NCBI GenBank assembly: GCA_016864895.1
Contig: CP046107.1
Coordinates: 1,371,741 to 1,435,740 of the forward strand
DNA length: 64,000 bases
Reading direction: 5' to 3'
Origin: Neisseriaceae bacterium
GTDB lineage: Bacteria > Pseudomonadota > Gammaproteobacteria > Burkholderiales > Neisseriaceae
Below are positions 1 to 9,850 of this stretch, in pieces. Numbering within the stretch: the first letter of the stretch is position 1; every line of letters starts with the position of its first letter. The position numbers and the translations under genes are program-made. Below the pieces are notes generated by a model, which searched no databases, was not told the origin of the DNA, and saw nothing but the letters and a program-made list of their open reading frames with translations.

Positions 1-1176
1 AAAATGTATAACCAAATGGTTAAAGCATTAAAAAAGAATGGAACTGATAGCAAAAAGTATTTAAAAATACAGAATGATATTGCTAATGAATTATATAAAG
101 TCAGATTTACGACAAAACAAATTGAGGCGTTGTGCCAAAGGTTACGTGATAAGGTAGATTTAGTTCGTCAATATGAGGTTGAAATTTTAAATTTGTGTGT
201 TGACCATATTAATATGAACAGAGCTTACGTTATAGAGAATTTTAAAGGACGTTTTACCGACTTAAATTGGGTTGATGAAGAAATTGCTAAGAGAAACAGT
301 TGGGCAGAAGAGCTATCTCGATTCCAGCATAATATTTTAGAATTACAAAATCAATTGATTGCTATTGAAGATGAAACAATGTTGTCTATCGATGAATTAA
401 AAGCGATTAGTCGAGATTTAGCTAAAAGTGAAAGAGAAACTAATGATGCTAAAGAAGAGATGATTCAAGCTAATTTAAGGCTAGTAATTTCGATTGCCAA
501 AAAATATACTAATCGAGGGTTACAGTTTCTAGATTTGATTCAAGAAGGTAATATTGGTTTGATGAAAGCGGTTGATAAATTTGAATATCGTCGTGGATAC
601 AAATTCTCTACTTATGCGACTTGGTGGATTCGTCAGGCGATTACACGCTCTATTGCAGATCAGGCAAGAACAATTCGTATTCCTGTACATATGATTGAGA
701 CAATTAATAAAATGAATCGTTTGTCTAGGCAATATTTACAGAAAACAGGTAATGACCCAGATTCAGCAACTTTGGCTGAGATGATGGAGATGCCTGAAGA
801 AAAAATACGTAAAATCATGAAAATTGCTAAGGAGCCAATTTCAATGGAAACGCCTATTGGCGATGATGATGATTCGCATATTGGTGATTTTATTGGTGAT
901 ACAAATACAGTTGCACCATCTGAGGCCGCAATGTATTCAAGTTTAAGAGAGGTGACGAGAGAAATCTTATCTAGCTTGACACCTAGAGAAGCGAAAGTTT
1001 TGCGCATGCGTTTCGGAATTGAAATGAATACTGACCATACCTTGGAGGAGGTGGGAAGGCAATTTGATGTCACACGTGAGCGAATTAGACAAATTGAAGC
1101 CAAAGCATTACGTAAGCTGCGGCACCCTACTCGTAGTGAATTATTGCGTGGTTTTTTAGATTGTAAAGATGATTAA
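1..1176 (+). CDS. rpoD: RNA polymerase primary sigma factor (sigma-70), 3' part
   Basis: Directs RNA polymerase to housekeeping promoters. The frame is already open at base 1, so the N-terminal part lies outside the window; about 391 of the usual 600-650 residues are here. Part of the non-conserved region is followed by region 2 near 460-690 ([13 protein letters not shown], then the promoter-melting segment [13 protein letters not shown]), region 3 near 690-930 and region 4 near 950-1160. Region 4 carries the -35-binding helix-turn-helix ([19 protein letters not shown]). The stop is followed directly by a good terminator. Region 2 and 4 identity is unmistakable. Confidence 0.97.
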   Translation, partial: KMYNQMVKALKKNGTDSKKYLKIQNDIANELYKVRFTTKQIEALCQRLRDKVDLVRQYEVEILNLCVDHINMNRAYVIENFKGRFTDLNWVDEEIAKRNSWAEELSRFQHNILELQNQLIAIEDETMLSIDELKAISRDLAKSERETNDAKEEMIQANLRLVISIAKKYTNRGLQFLDLIQEGNIGLMKAVDKFEYRRGYKFSTYATWWIRQAITRSIADQARTIRIPVHMIETINKMNRLSRQYLQKTGNDPDSATLAEMMEMPEEKIRKIMKIAKEPISMETPIGDDDDSHIGDFIGDTNTVAPSEAAMYSSLREVTREILSSLTPREAKVLRMRFGIEMNTDHTLEEVGRQFDVTRERIRQIEAKALRKLRHPTRSELLRGFLDCKDD

Positions 1177-1191
1177 AATTTTTGAAATAGA

Positions 1192-1219
1192 AAAAAGACT
1201 CTTTAAGAGTCTTTTTTTT
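1192..1219 (+). terminator. Rho-independent terminator of rpoD
   Basis: Ten-base stem AAAAAGACTC / GAGTCTTTTT around a 5-nt loop (TTTAA), running straight into a T tract, 15 bases after the rpoD stop. Confidence 0.9.
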
Positions 1220-1503
1220 ACTGTTTTTTGAAGATTGTGATATGAAAACGAAAACTGTATCCACTATAAATTTTTTATTCATAGTGTAAACTATAACAGT
1301 GATCGTTAAATAATGGGAATAAATGTGCTAAAGAATTGCTAAAATCTTTAGCGAGTGAATGTGTTATGTAATTTAGAACATCAATTTTAATAATTGAAAA
1401 TATTACGAACTCTATTTGTAACATCTCCTGTTAGGATAATTTTTCAGAAATTTTATCTTCTAAATTATACTATGATCAATTTTATATAATTATTCAACTT
1501 TAA

Positions 1504-1734
1504 TCATAGAAAAATACCAAAAGGAGTGGATCTTGTAGTCATTCTATTGGTATATTTTTCAATACTTAATTCTTTCTTTTTGTTCATTCTTGTTAAATTT
1601 TTATTCAATTCATGATACAAGTCAAAACTGGATATCAATAAAGATTCTTTTAGGATTGCTTCATTCATTGAAGATAGTTTGAAATCACAATGTCCCGTTT
1701 CATAATTTTTGGGTAGAATCGGTGTGCTCAACAT
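1504..1734 (-). pseudogene. lantibiotic dehydratase (LanB-type) N-terminal fragment
   Basis: A 76-residue open stretch whose C-terminal part reads KYTNRMTTRSTPFGIF. This resembles the conserved N-terminal LanB motif (K-Y-x-x-R-M-x-T-R-x-T-P-F-G-x-F) of enzymes that glutamylate and eliminate Ser/Thr in class I lanthipeptide precursors. The preceding segment (ILKESLLISSFDLYHEL) also fits the family. LanB proteins have about 1000 residues; here the frame stops right after the motif and I could not follow the rest on either strand, so this is a remnant. It faces away from an adjacent LanFEG-like ABC operon, which supports the assignment. Family assignment by motif only. Confidence 0.6.
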
Positions 1735-1818
1735 ATAATAGGATGCTACAATAGGATGAAGGGGTATATATTTTTTCCATAGCGTTTTTGTTTATTAAGT
1801 TACTGAGGTTATATTTTC

Positions 1819-2511
1819 ATGGGTAGTAATTTATTAATTGATACAAAAAATATTGAAAAGTCTTTCAATGGTAAAAAAGTTCTTAAAGATATTTCAATAA
1901 ATGTACCAAAGCAGTCTTGCTATAGTTTGTTGGGAATAAATGGTGCTGGTAAATCTACTTTAATGAAAATAATCACAGGTATTATAGTTAAATACACAGG
2001 TAGAGTAAATTATAATGGGGTGCCTTTTAAACGAGAGTTTCTAAGAAATATTGGTTCTCTAATTGAAGGGCCTTCATTTTATGATAACTTAACTGCTATA
2101 GAAAATTTAAAGATTATTTGTTTGCAAGAAAATATTAATTTCTCCAGAATTCCTAAAGTATTAGATGATGTTGGTTTAGCAAGTAGTAATAGAGATAAGG
2201 CTAAAAATTATTCTTTAGGGATGAAACAAAGGTTAGGCCTGGCTATTGCACTAATTAAGGAACCTCAATTATTAGTTTTAGACGAACCTTTTAATGGATT
2301 AGATCCCTATGGTGTTGAAGAAATTAAATCCTTCTTAAAACATCTAATTAAATCTGGTAGAACTATTATTATTTCCAGTCATATTTTATCAGAACTAGAA
2401 AATATTACTGATAAGGTTGGCATCATCCATCATGGACAAATTGTATATGAGCAGGAGTTCAGTTCTATCGATGATTTAAAGCAAATATTTTTTAATTACA
2501 CAAAAACCTAA
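1819..2511 (+). CDS. lantibiotic-immunity ABC transporter ATPase (LanF-type)
   Basis: Cytosolic ATPase of a bacteriocin-protection ABC exporter, 230 residues. Walker A is GINGAGKST (residues 39-47), the signature is YSLGMKQRLGL, and Walker B is LLVLDEPFNGLD. The Q-loop glutamine is replaced by glutamate (SLIEGPSF, E83), the E-loop described as typical of LanF proteins such as NisF and NukF. It is followed after 10 bases by two hydrophobic permease genes, the LanFEG order. LanFEG expels lanthipeptides from the producer's membrane. The three genes look intact although the surrounding biosynthetic genes are broken. A general ABC-2 ATPase is the alternative. Confidence 0.8.
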   Translation: MGSNLLIDTKNIEKSFNGKKVLKDISINVPKQSCYSLLGINGAGKSTLMKIITGIIVKYTGRVNYNGVPFKREFLRNIGSLIEGPSFYDNLTAIENLKIICLQENINFSRIPKVLDDVGLASSNRDKAKNYSLGMKQRLGLAIALIKEPQLLVLDEPFNGLDPYGVEEIKSFLKHLIKSGRTIIISSHILSELENITDKVGIIHHGQIVYEQEFSSIDDLKQIFFNYTKT

Positions 2512-2521
2512 CTGTTCTTTT

Positions 2522-3313
2522 ATGAAACAATTAATACAGATTGAATTTCTTAAAACAAAAAGATCTTTTGTTAGATATATATATCTAGCTACTCCTTTTA
2601 TTTTATTATTATTTACTTTACTATCAATTCTACATGCCAATGATTCTAATGGTTTATATGAAAGTGATGGAATTATAATTCCTGTTAGACAAGCCTCTTT
2701 CTTTAATCTATGGCCATTGATTATTTCACATTCAATTATCATAATTGGTACTTATTTTAATTTAAATATTGATAAAAAAAGCAGGTACTTAGAATCTTGC
2801 TTATCTAATAATTGGAATTTGATTACTAATTTTATAGCAAAATCTATTGTATTAACTTTTTATTTTGCACTTAGTACCTTGATTTTTAGCATGATTACAA
2901 TTTATTCGGTCTATATAACGACAGGACAAGTATCTAATTTTCGTATAATTATTGAGACTGCTGGTTTAATATTTTTTTCACAAATATGTTTGATACAGAT
3001 TAATATAACTTTATTAAGATACTTCAATGTTATTATTGTTTTTATATTATATCTTATTTTGATTATAGTTTCAGTTTATACTGTGCTATCTGACCTGTTT
3101 TGGCTGGTTCCTCATGGATATGGGTTAAAAATAGCTATGATTATGATGGGGATACATCCTAATGGGATACCATTGGAAATCAATGATATTCATTACAGTC
3201 AGATTGGAGATATGTATTCTTTATACTTGACTATGATGGGGTCATTTATTTTTTTTCTTATAGCTTTTGCTATTAATATAGCAACTCTACATTATAAAAA
3301 ACAATTTTTATGA
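2522..3313 (+). CDS. ABC-2 permease, lantibiotic immunity (LanE-type)
   Basis: A 263-residue integral membrane protein with about six hydrophobic segments, starting MKQLIQIEFLKTKRS, the short basic N-terminus followed by a membrane helix seen in LanE/LanG and other ABC-2 permeases. Only weak sequence motifs exist in this family, so the call rests on size, topology and position directly behind the LanF-like ATPase. Its stop overlaps the next permease gene by 4 bases (ATGA), implying translational coupling and a heterodimeric membrane domain. Substrate (a lanthipeptide) is inferred from context. Confidence 0.7.
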   Translation: MKQLIQIEFLKTKRSFVRYIYLATPFILLLFTLLSILHANDSNGLYESDGIIIPVRQASFFNLWPLIISHSIIIIGTYFNLNIDKKSRYLESCLSNNWNLITNFIAKSIVLTFYFALSTLIFSMITIYSVYITTGQVSNFRIIIETAGLIFFSQICLIQINITLLRYFNVIIVFILYLILIIVSVYTVLSDLFWLVPHGYGLKIAMIMMGIHPNGIPLEINDIHYSQIGDMYSLYLTMMGSFIFFLIAFAINIATLHYKKQFL

Positions 3314-4005
3314 AAAACTTTATCGTAAGCTTCATATTTAAAATCAATAAAACATGGATAGTTCCCGTTATCTTGTTAACAAATATTTCTTTTTCCTGTT
3401 TTATGCTCTGGTATTTTTCCTATCAAAAGAAATTTATTTTTAGAGAAACAATAGACTTTTATACTTACAATAATGTATTAGTGGAAATGCTTCTTGCTTT
3501 TTTAATTGGTCGCTATTTTCAGATTGAAGAAGATTCAGATAGTTATAATAAATTATTACAAATCCCTAATAGATCGAAATGGTTTTTTTCTATTACCTTG
3601 TGTTTTTTATTTATATTTATTTTAAGTGTACTATCTAGCTATTTAATATTTTTTATATTTAATGGCATTATTAGTTACACTACCTCTATAACTTTACTAA
3701 TCTTAACGATACTATTCAATATTATTTATATTCCTTGTTTTTCATATGTTGCCATTAGATTTAATAGTGCTATAAGCATTTTCTTGTCTTTTATACTGCT
3801 TTCTTTTATTCTTTGCTATGGATTAAATACACCAGTAGGAGAAATTAGACAATATATTCCATTTTTATATTCATTTCTCGGTTTAAAAATATATCTTGAA
3901 AATAATTATTCAGAGTTGCTTATACTAGTTGGATTTTATACATTGTTCGTTGGTGTTATTTTTTATGTTATTAGTAAATGGTATAGTAACTGGGATGGTA
4001 AATGA
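3310..4005 (+). CDS. ABC-2 permease, lantibiotic immunity (LanG-type)
   Basis: A 231-residue membrane protein with about six hydrophobic helices and very AT-rich codon use. It overlaps the upstream permease by 4 bases and closes the three-gene transporter operon; size and order match LanG. It probably pairs with the previous permease and the E-loop ATPase to form the immunity pump. No motif separates it from other ABC-2 permeases, so the specific role is context-based. Confidence 0.65.
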   Translation: MKNFIVSFIFKINKTWIVPVILLTNISFSCFMLWYFSYQKKFIFRETIDFYTYNNVLVEMLLAFLIGRYFQIEEDSDSYNKLLQIPNRSKWFFSITLCFLFIFILSVLSSYLIFFIFNGIISYTTSITLLILTILFNIIYIPCFSYVAIRFNSAISIFLSFILLSFILCYGLNTPVGEIRQYIPFLYSFLGLKIYLENNYSELLILVGFYTLFVGVIFYVISKWYSNWDGK

Positions 4006-4857
4006 TTAAATAATATGTCAAATATAGTAATTTATACGCACTATTAAAACTAGTTGAATCTTTCGCAAGACAAGAATTATTGTTGTGTATTATTGGTTAC
4101 TTAATGCTAGGACTAGTTCCACCTGTCATGCATTAATTCCCAACTAATTGAGAGTCTTTTTGGGAGAGTATTTATATAAATATAATTTTTCTAATTTCCA
4201 TTTATGTAGGAATGAGTTTCATACATGATTCATTACTATCAATTATTTTCTTTGTTACTAATACCCTACAAGATAAAGTTAATGCTGGATTTCAGGATAA
4301 AATAAATTGGCCTGTGTCAACATATCCAAACTTAGAGATAGAGAGAAACAAGACATTAGAGATAAAATGGTACTTAGTCAGAATTTAATTTGAGTGCGTG
4401 GATAGCATGGCTATGCTGACAAAGAAATTTTAAAAAAGCAATGTTGGATATTTCCTTTAACCAATAATACGATAGTGGGATTATATTATCCCAACACCAA
4501 TACTGAAGAAGTTCAACAATATTTTATACACAAATATTGCGAGTATTCAACAAAGATTGAGATTCTCTAGGGGTATAGGTTACAACTTTCTCCTATTGTT
4601 GTGTTTATTGGGTGTACTGACTATCATTTGTTAGTAAGTATTTCCACAAATTTCTTTAATATTTTTAATTTGTTATAGTAATTTCTTTGTTTATAATCCA
4701 AAAAAAACTTCGAAAAATGACTTTTTTAACGTTTGTACAATAAATTTGATTTACTAGGCGATTCTAGTATACGTGTTATATATTTATAATATAAATAATG
4801 TATAATGCTCAATCGAAGCTAATAAATCTGTGAACAAGACAAAGGAAGGATAATGTT
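4006..4857 (+). other. decayed intergenic stretch
   Basis: No intact gene. Short readable pieces in changing frames suggest at least one dead coding sequence; the longest is listed separately (4421-4678). Near the right end the sequence TATAATGC at 4801-4808, about 57 bases before the next start codon, could be the -10 box for the zeta-toxin module. The -35 region is weak. Confidence 0.4.
4421..4678 (+). pseudogene. unrecognised decayed coding sequence
   Basis: A coding-like frame of 49 codons (contains FPLTNNTIVGLYYPNTNT) ends in TAG at 4568-4570 and then continues in the same frame for another 35 codons (GYRLQLSPIVVFIGCTDY). It has no start codon of its own. The composition looks protein-like, but I do not recognise the family. 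Confidence 0.3.
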
Positions 4858-5073
4858 ATGGCTACGATTATGGAAAGGGATGTCTTAATAGAAGCAGCTA
4901 GTTATACTGCCGCAGTTATTAGAAGATTTCCTATCCAAACAGATGAAACGAAAAGATTAGCAAAAGAAGCAGGAGAGATGGAATATAATTATTTATATTC
5001 TAAAGCTGAAGATTTGGATTTTTACAAAGAAGTAGAAATACTTAGAAAGATGAGAGTTCCTTATGACAAATAA
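4858..5073 (+). CDS. small protein upstream of zeta toxin, candidate antitoxin
   Basis: A 71-residue, charged, probably helical protein starting MATIMERDVLIEA, with a purine-rich ribosome site (AAGGAAGGA) just upstream. Its end overlaps the start of the zeta-toxin gene by 11 bases, the coupled layout normal for a toxin-antitoxin pair with the antitoxin first. It shows no helix-turn-helix, so it is more like a small epsilon-type neutraliser than the two-domain PezA. I see no direct family motif; the antitoxin role is inferred from position and size. Confidence 0.55.
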   Translation: MATIMERDVLIEAASYTAAVIRRFPIQTDETKRLAKEAGEMEYNYLYSKAEDLDFYKEVEILRKMRVPYDK

Positions 5074-5836
5074 AAAAGATATTACTGATTTTTTGGAAGA
5101 AGAATTAGATAAGATATCAAGAGAAATTTTAGAAGACAGTCAATATAATAAAATAAAATCTCAAACAAATCCTAAAGTCACCGTTTTAGGAGGGTTAGCT
5201 GGTTCTGGTAAATCAAATTATGTTCCCACATTAGAAAATACTTATGTAATTATCGGTGATAATTATAGAATGAGGCACCCCAGATTTGCAGAGATTAAAG
5301 AAGAATATGGTGATGATTGGGTGTTTAAAACTAATGATTTTGCTAAAGCGATGATTAAAAAAATATCTGAACAAGTAGTCAAAGACAAAAAAAACGTCGT
5401 TATTGAGGGTACTTTAAAAGATTATGAGGCTTCGGCCAATAGATTAAAACAATTCAAGGAAGCGGGTTATGAGACACATGCTCATATAGTTTTGTGTCAT
5501 AAGGATGTTGCTAAAGCAAGTACTGTTGATCGTTATCACAAAATGAAAGAATCTGGTTTGCCTGGTAGAGTGGTAATTAATGAGAAATTTCAAGAAATGT
5601 TAAATGGTTTAGCAAAAACAGCAGATAAAATTAAAGAATCTGGATTAGTCAAAAGTTTTACTATGTCAACTAGAAGAGATCTGAATCAGCTCATTATGAT
5701 TTATAAAGCTGATGATGCAAGAAGGCCTAGTGAAGTTATCAATGAAGAAATATCTAGACAACTTAGCCCTAAAGAACAAGAATTTGTCGAAAGGATAAGT
5801 GCGTGCCAAAGAACAAATGAAAGAAGACAAAGTTGA
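5063..5836 (+). CDS. zeta toxin family kinase
   Basis: A 257-residue P-loop protein. Zeta/PezT toxins phosphorylate UDP-N-acetylglucosamine and poison peptidoglycan synthesis. Walker A is GLAGSGKS (residues 44-51). It is followed by the zeta-like substrate motif IGDNYRMRHPRF (D66, R69) and a strand with acidic residue VVIEGT, in the usual order of the zeta fold. The gene is coupled to the small protein upstream. The frame is intact with a complete catalytic core, so it may be active; the module sits alone between two lanthipeptide-locus remnants and looks like an insertion. Other nucleic-acid or nucleotide kinases of this clan are the main alternative. Confidence 0.8.
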   Translation: MTNKKDITDFLEEELDKISREILEDSQYNKIKSQTNPKVTVLGGLAGSGKSNYVPTLENTYVIIGDNYRMRHPRFAEIKEEYGDDWVFKTNDFAKAMIKKISEQVVKDKKNVVIEGTLKDYEASANRLKQFKEAGYETHAHIVLCHKDVAKASTVDRYHKMKESGLPGRVVINEKFQEMLNGLAKTADKIKESGLVKSFTMSTRRDLNQLIMIYKADDARRPSEVINEEISRQLSPKEQEFVERISACQRTNERRQS

Positions 5837-6348
5837 TCTGGCAAAAAATGAATTATTCCATCAATGATTTTTTTGTTTCAAAAAAATTTGGAGATAAAGA
5901 AGTGAATTAATGTTGTTGATGTAAAAATATTTATTTGTAAAATACTAACTTTATTTGTTGTATTTCCATATAAATTTTAATGTTAAGTTAAGAGTAATTT
6001 TTAGTGGAAAAAAGTTGATGAACCTAAATTAGGGTCAGGAGTTTATTTTTTAGAAAATGATTTAAAATTTAGTCATACTCGGAATAGCTCACACTCAAAA
6101 TTATTCATTCATAGGATTTCAGAGAATTGTTATTTTAGTTCTTTGAATCCTTTCTATTATTGATCGTTAATCTAAAATTTATGATGTCTACCATAATCTT
6201 GAATGACTTGTAAGAAACATATAAAAATTTGCCTTGGGGGTAAATCACCAATTTTTTCTAGATACTTAGAATGACAGTAATCAAGGTTTACATTAACCTA
6301 TAATGATGAAAAAAGAAATTTTTTAACTTACAAACCGATAGAAATAGT
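5837..6348 (+). other. decayed intergenic stretch
   Basis: No intact gene. A start-less frame at 6005-6163 reads as protein (contains LGSGVYFLENDLKFSHTRNS and ISENCYFSSLNPF) but I cannot name it. The rest is AT-rich with no obvious terminator for the toxin operon. Confidence 0.35.
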
Positions 6349-8063
6349 ATGAAAAATATTTTTCATTTAATTAAGTTTATATATGATAGTATTTCATATA
6401 GGGAAAAATTAATCTTTTGGCTATCGCTAATTGTCAATAGCGTATCATCGTTTACACCAACATTAATTTTATATTTGACAGCTTTAATTATTGGAAAACT
6501 TTCTCATCAAGATTTTAATAATCTATATTTATTTTCCTTTCTATTTGTTTTTATTAGCTTGTTTGCTAATACATTGGCTAGTATCAATAATTTCATCTCA
6601 GATACATTAAACGATATTATTTGGTCAACAGTAAAAACTAATATATTTGAGTCTGTATCTTTACCTTATAGGTTATCGATATTTGAAGATAAAGAAAAAA
6701 GAAAACAATTAACTATGTCCTTACTTTTTGGGGATGAAGTAGACAGCTCTATACCATCATTGATGGCAGTCATATTTGGGTTTATTCATTTATTGCCTTT
6801 GGTTATTTTGATTTCTACGTCTATTTGGTGGGCACCTTTTATTATTCTCGCGTCTTTAGTTCCATTTGTATACATTAGTGTTGTTTCCCAAAAGCAAACG
6901 TGGGATGTAATGGATAAGCATGAAAATGAATTTAGTAGTATGCGTATTTATGAAAGAGTGTTAACTCAACCTGAATTTGCAAAAGAAATAAGAATTTTTA
7001 AAATGCAAAATAAAATGATATATAAATGGATACATTCATTTAAGTCTTATTTCTAAGAGGTTACTTCAATTAGAAAAAAAATATTATTTATTTATTGTTA
7101 ATCTCATTATTTTCTTTTGGGGTGCTTATTTTACCAATATTTTTCATGCTCAATCTATATATGAATAATTTGATAGATATAGAAAAAGCAACGCTCATTT
7201 TAAGTGGTATTTATGCATTAAAAGATGGGGTTTTTGTCATCATTATGAATTATAGTGAAGCATTAGGGATAGCTTATAAAGTTAGACCGTTTATGGAGCT
7301 AGTAAATAATCAGGAAAGTAATACTCCTGTTATAAAGAATCAAACTATTGATAATGATATTTTAGTTTCCTTAGAAAATATTAGTTTTTCATATAATGAT
7401 TTAGATAGAGATTCGATTAATAATTTTAATTTCAAAATCCTTAATAACCAATCCATAGCAATTGTTGGAAATAATGGGGCAGGAAAATCTACTTTAATAA
7501 AATTACTATGTGGTTTTTATCAGCCAACAGGAGGACAATTTTTATGGAATAAGAAGATTAAATATCCTAAAATATTGGCAATGTTTCAAGATTTCTCTAA
7601 ATTTCCACTATCTGTTGCTGATAATTTGATACTTGACAATGCAGCGTATGAAAATATCGATAGTTTTTTAACAAGAGTTGATTTAGACTTTTTGTCGGGA
7701 AAACTAGATGATGTCTTATCTTTTGAGATTTCTGGACATGATTTATCGATAGGGCAATGGCAGAAATTATCATTAGCTAGAGTTCTACTTCATGCAGAAA
7801 AAGCAGATTTATTAATTTTTGATGAACCGAACTCTGCATTAGATCCTCAATCAGAGGCGAATATAATTGATCTTATATTGGAAGAATCAAAGAAAAAAAC
7901 TTCTATTATTATTAGCCACCGAATGTCAGTCTGTAAATTTGTTGATGATGTGATAGTGATGGACAATGGACAAATTATTGAGTATGGAAACCATGAACAT
8001 TTAATGGCTAAGAAGGGTAAGTATTATAAAATGTTTTCTGAACAAGCAAGATTTTATTTATGA
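6349..8063 (+). pseudogene. ABC exporter, LanT-type, split by a frame disruption
   Basis: Two consecutive frames together make one ABC exporter of about 570 residues, the size of NisT/SpaT lanthipeptide exporters. The first part (6349-7056) holds membrane helices of the N-terminal transmembrane domain. The second (7095-8063, from a TTG) holds the last helices and a full ATPase: Walker A VGNNGAGKST, signature LSIGQWQKLSLAR, Walker B LLIFDEPNSALD. There is no N-terminal C39 peptidase domain, as expected for class I LanT. The break lies around 7050-7095, where the first frame stops and no single frame is open. The LanFEG genes upstream support a lanthipeptide link. It is probably non-functional as one polypeptide. 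Confidence 0.7.
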
Positions 8064-9128
8064 ATTTTTTTAGTTGAATATTAATATTAGAAATAGATAA
8101 ATAGATTTATTGTTTTTAAAGAACATGTTATTTAATTATTTGATAACTAGATTCCCATTCATTTCTGGAAAAAACTACTATTCCATTAACGTTATCTCTA
8201 GTTTTCTTGAATATCTTTCACCAAAAGCACTTGTATTGTTCCCCCCTATTTCTGAGTCAGAAAATTTTTATGTTGTGGTTTTTCTTGTGTATATCCAATT
8301 AACCAAGAAAATAAAGAAGAAACATTATATTCATCAATATCTTTCGAATGAAATTTAGTTTTTTTAAACATTAAATTTTAGGGAACAAAACCTAGAATTT
8401 CCCTATTATCATTTCATATTGGTATTACTGTTTTCTAAAAATTCTATTTATCTCTATCTACAATGAATATCCTGACTTACAGTTATGCAATTTTTTGTGT
8501 CAGTGTAAAAGTTTACTGAACAAGTACAGCGTTTGAATTTTTTTTTATTAATAAGTTTCAAAAAATATCAATGGATGAATATAGTTTAGGTATACCAAAA
8601 TACAGGCGCTAATTAGAGAATTCTGGAAATTACAAAATTTAGGAGTGGGGGCATTCAACACCATTGAACAAAGAATTCTTAATTGGTCAAAAATAATTTT
8701 ATTTCTTTCCACGAATAAAAGCGAGAAATAAAGTAATCATGCTTAGACACTTGAGAATAGGCAATATTAGATAAATTGCCTTCACCAAATCTCTACTTAA
8801 ATTAGAGAAAAATCATACGGTTACGTATGTTGTAATAGATTTACAGGTAAATTAAAATGTCTAAACAAGACTAAAAATTAAATCATTCTGTCCTAGACTC
8901 ATCATGGTTAAATTTAGTTGTTTCCATTCAATACGGGAGTCAAGAGAACTGTCAATGCAATTGACTTCTACTTTGTTGCTTGTGGATTTAAGTAGGAGAA
9001 AATGATAAACATACTAAGGATTTTTACATTTATTTTTAAAGATTAATAATTATTTAAGTACAATTTCAGATCTTACTCCTTTGAAAAAAAAATAACCTGT
9101 GATAGAATACAAGTCTTTTCAAAGAAAA
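8064..9128. other. gene-poor stretch before the tRNA gene
   Basis: About 1 kb without a convincing gene. On the minus strand, 8120-8370 gives protein-like pieces in two frames (for example IDEYNVSSLFSWLIGYTQ and GGNNTSAFGERYS), so a decayed minus-strand gene is likely, but I do not recognise it. The plus-strand frame at 8110-8358 looks like its shadow. The region ends with the tRNA promoter. Confidence 0.35.
9081..9108 (+). promoter_or_regulatory. sigma-70-like promoter of the tRNA gene
   Basis: TTGAAA (9081-9086) and TAGAAT (9103-9108) separated by 16 bases, 20 bases upstream of the tRNA 5' end. Confidence 0.55.
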
Positions 9129-9204
<76 letters not shown>

Positions 9205-9336
9205 GTGTTAATAATAGATTTAACTCTTTTCTAAAATAATGTTGTTCTACATTTATTCTATTTTTTTTGTAAATTTTTTTTATGTTTATTTTGGCTCTAC
9301 TAGTTTGCCTTTTCTATTTCTAACATAGTGTCTTAG

Positions 9337-9819
9337 TGTCTTGTCATTTTCTCGCTTCCATGTTATAAAATTTTCTTTAATGATGAATTAGTAGCAAATT
9401 GTTTTCAAAAACATAAATTCTATAATTTTCTAAAGAGATATAATATTAACTGGAAGGATTATCTTTCTGCAAAATTATTACCAGATGATGGTCTATTTAT
9501 TATAGTTAGAAATACATTGTTTATAATTGAAATTAAATTTCAAAGTGTATCTGGCTCTACTGATGAAAAATTGCAGACTTGTGATTCTAAGAGGAAGCAA
9601 TATACAAAGCTTGTTCACAAAATAGGGTGGTGTGCTGGATATTTATATATTTTAAATTCTGAGTGGTTTGATAAGCCTAGATACAAAGATGTATTAGATT
9701 ATATTTAAAGCGTGGGATGTAGTTATCATTTTGGAGAGGTTCCTTTGTCTTGGTTTGGATTGCCCCATCAAAACCAGAATAGCTTATCAAAATTAAAGCT
9801 ATTTATCCCAATTAAGTAA
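9337..9819 (+). pseudogene. type II restriction endonuclease remnant, PD-(D/E)XK fold
   Basis: An open frame from 9337 without a start codon contains LLPDDGLFIIVRN followed by LFIIEIKFQ, the P-D ... E-x-K catalytic pattern of PD-(D/E)XK nucleases. The longest ATG-started piece is 9517-9708. It ends at TAA (9706-9708), but the same frame continues as coding-like sequence (SVGCSYHFGEVPLSWFGLP) to TAA at 9817, so the first stop is a nonsense mutation. The 5' end is missing and no methyltransferase gene is near. The exact restriction family is not recognised. Likely dead relic of a restriction-modification system. Confidence 0.65.
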
Positions 9820-9850
9820 TATTTCAATTGATATTTGAAAGGAGTCAGAT

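Noticed and set aside
660-1103. 147-codon minus-strand frame inside rpoD
   Set aside because: Lies wholly within the conserved sigma region 2-4 coding sequence and has no independent signals.
8110-8358. Plus-strand 82-codon frame starting at TTG
   Set aside because: No ATG or ribosome site, and the opposite strand reads more like a decayed protein.
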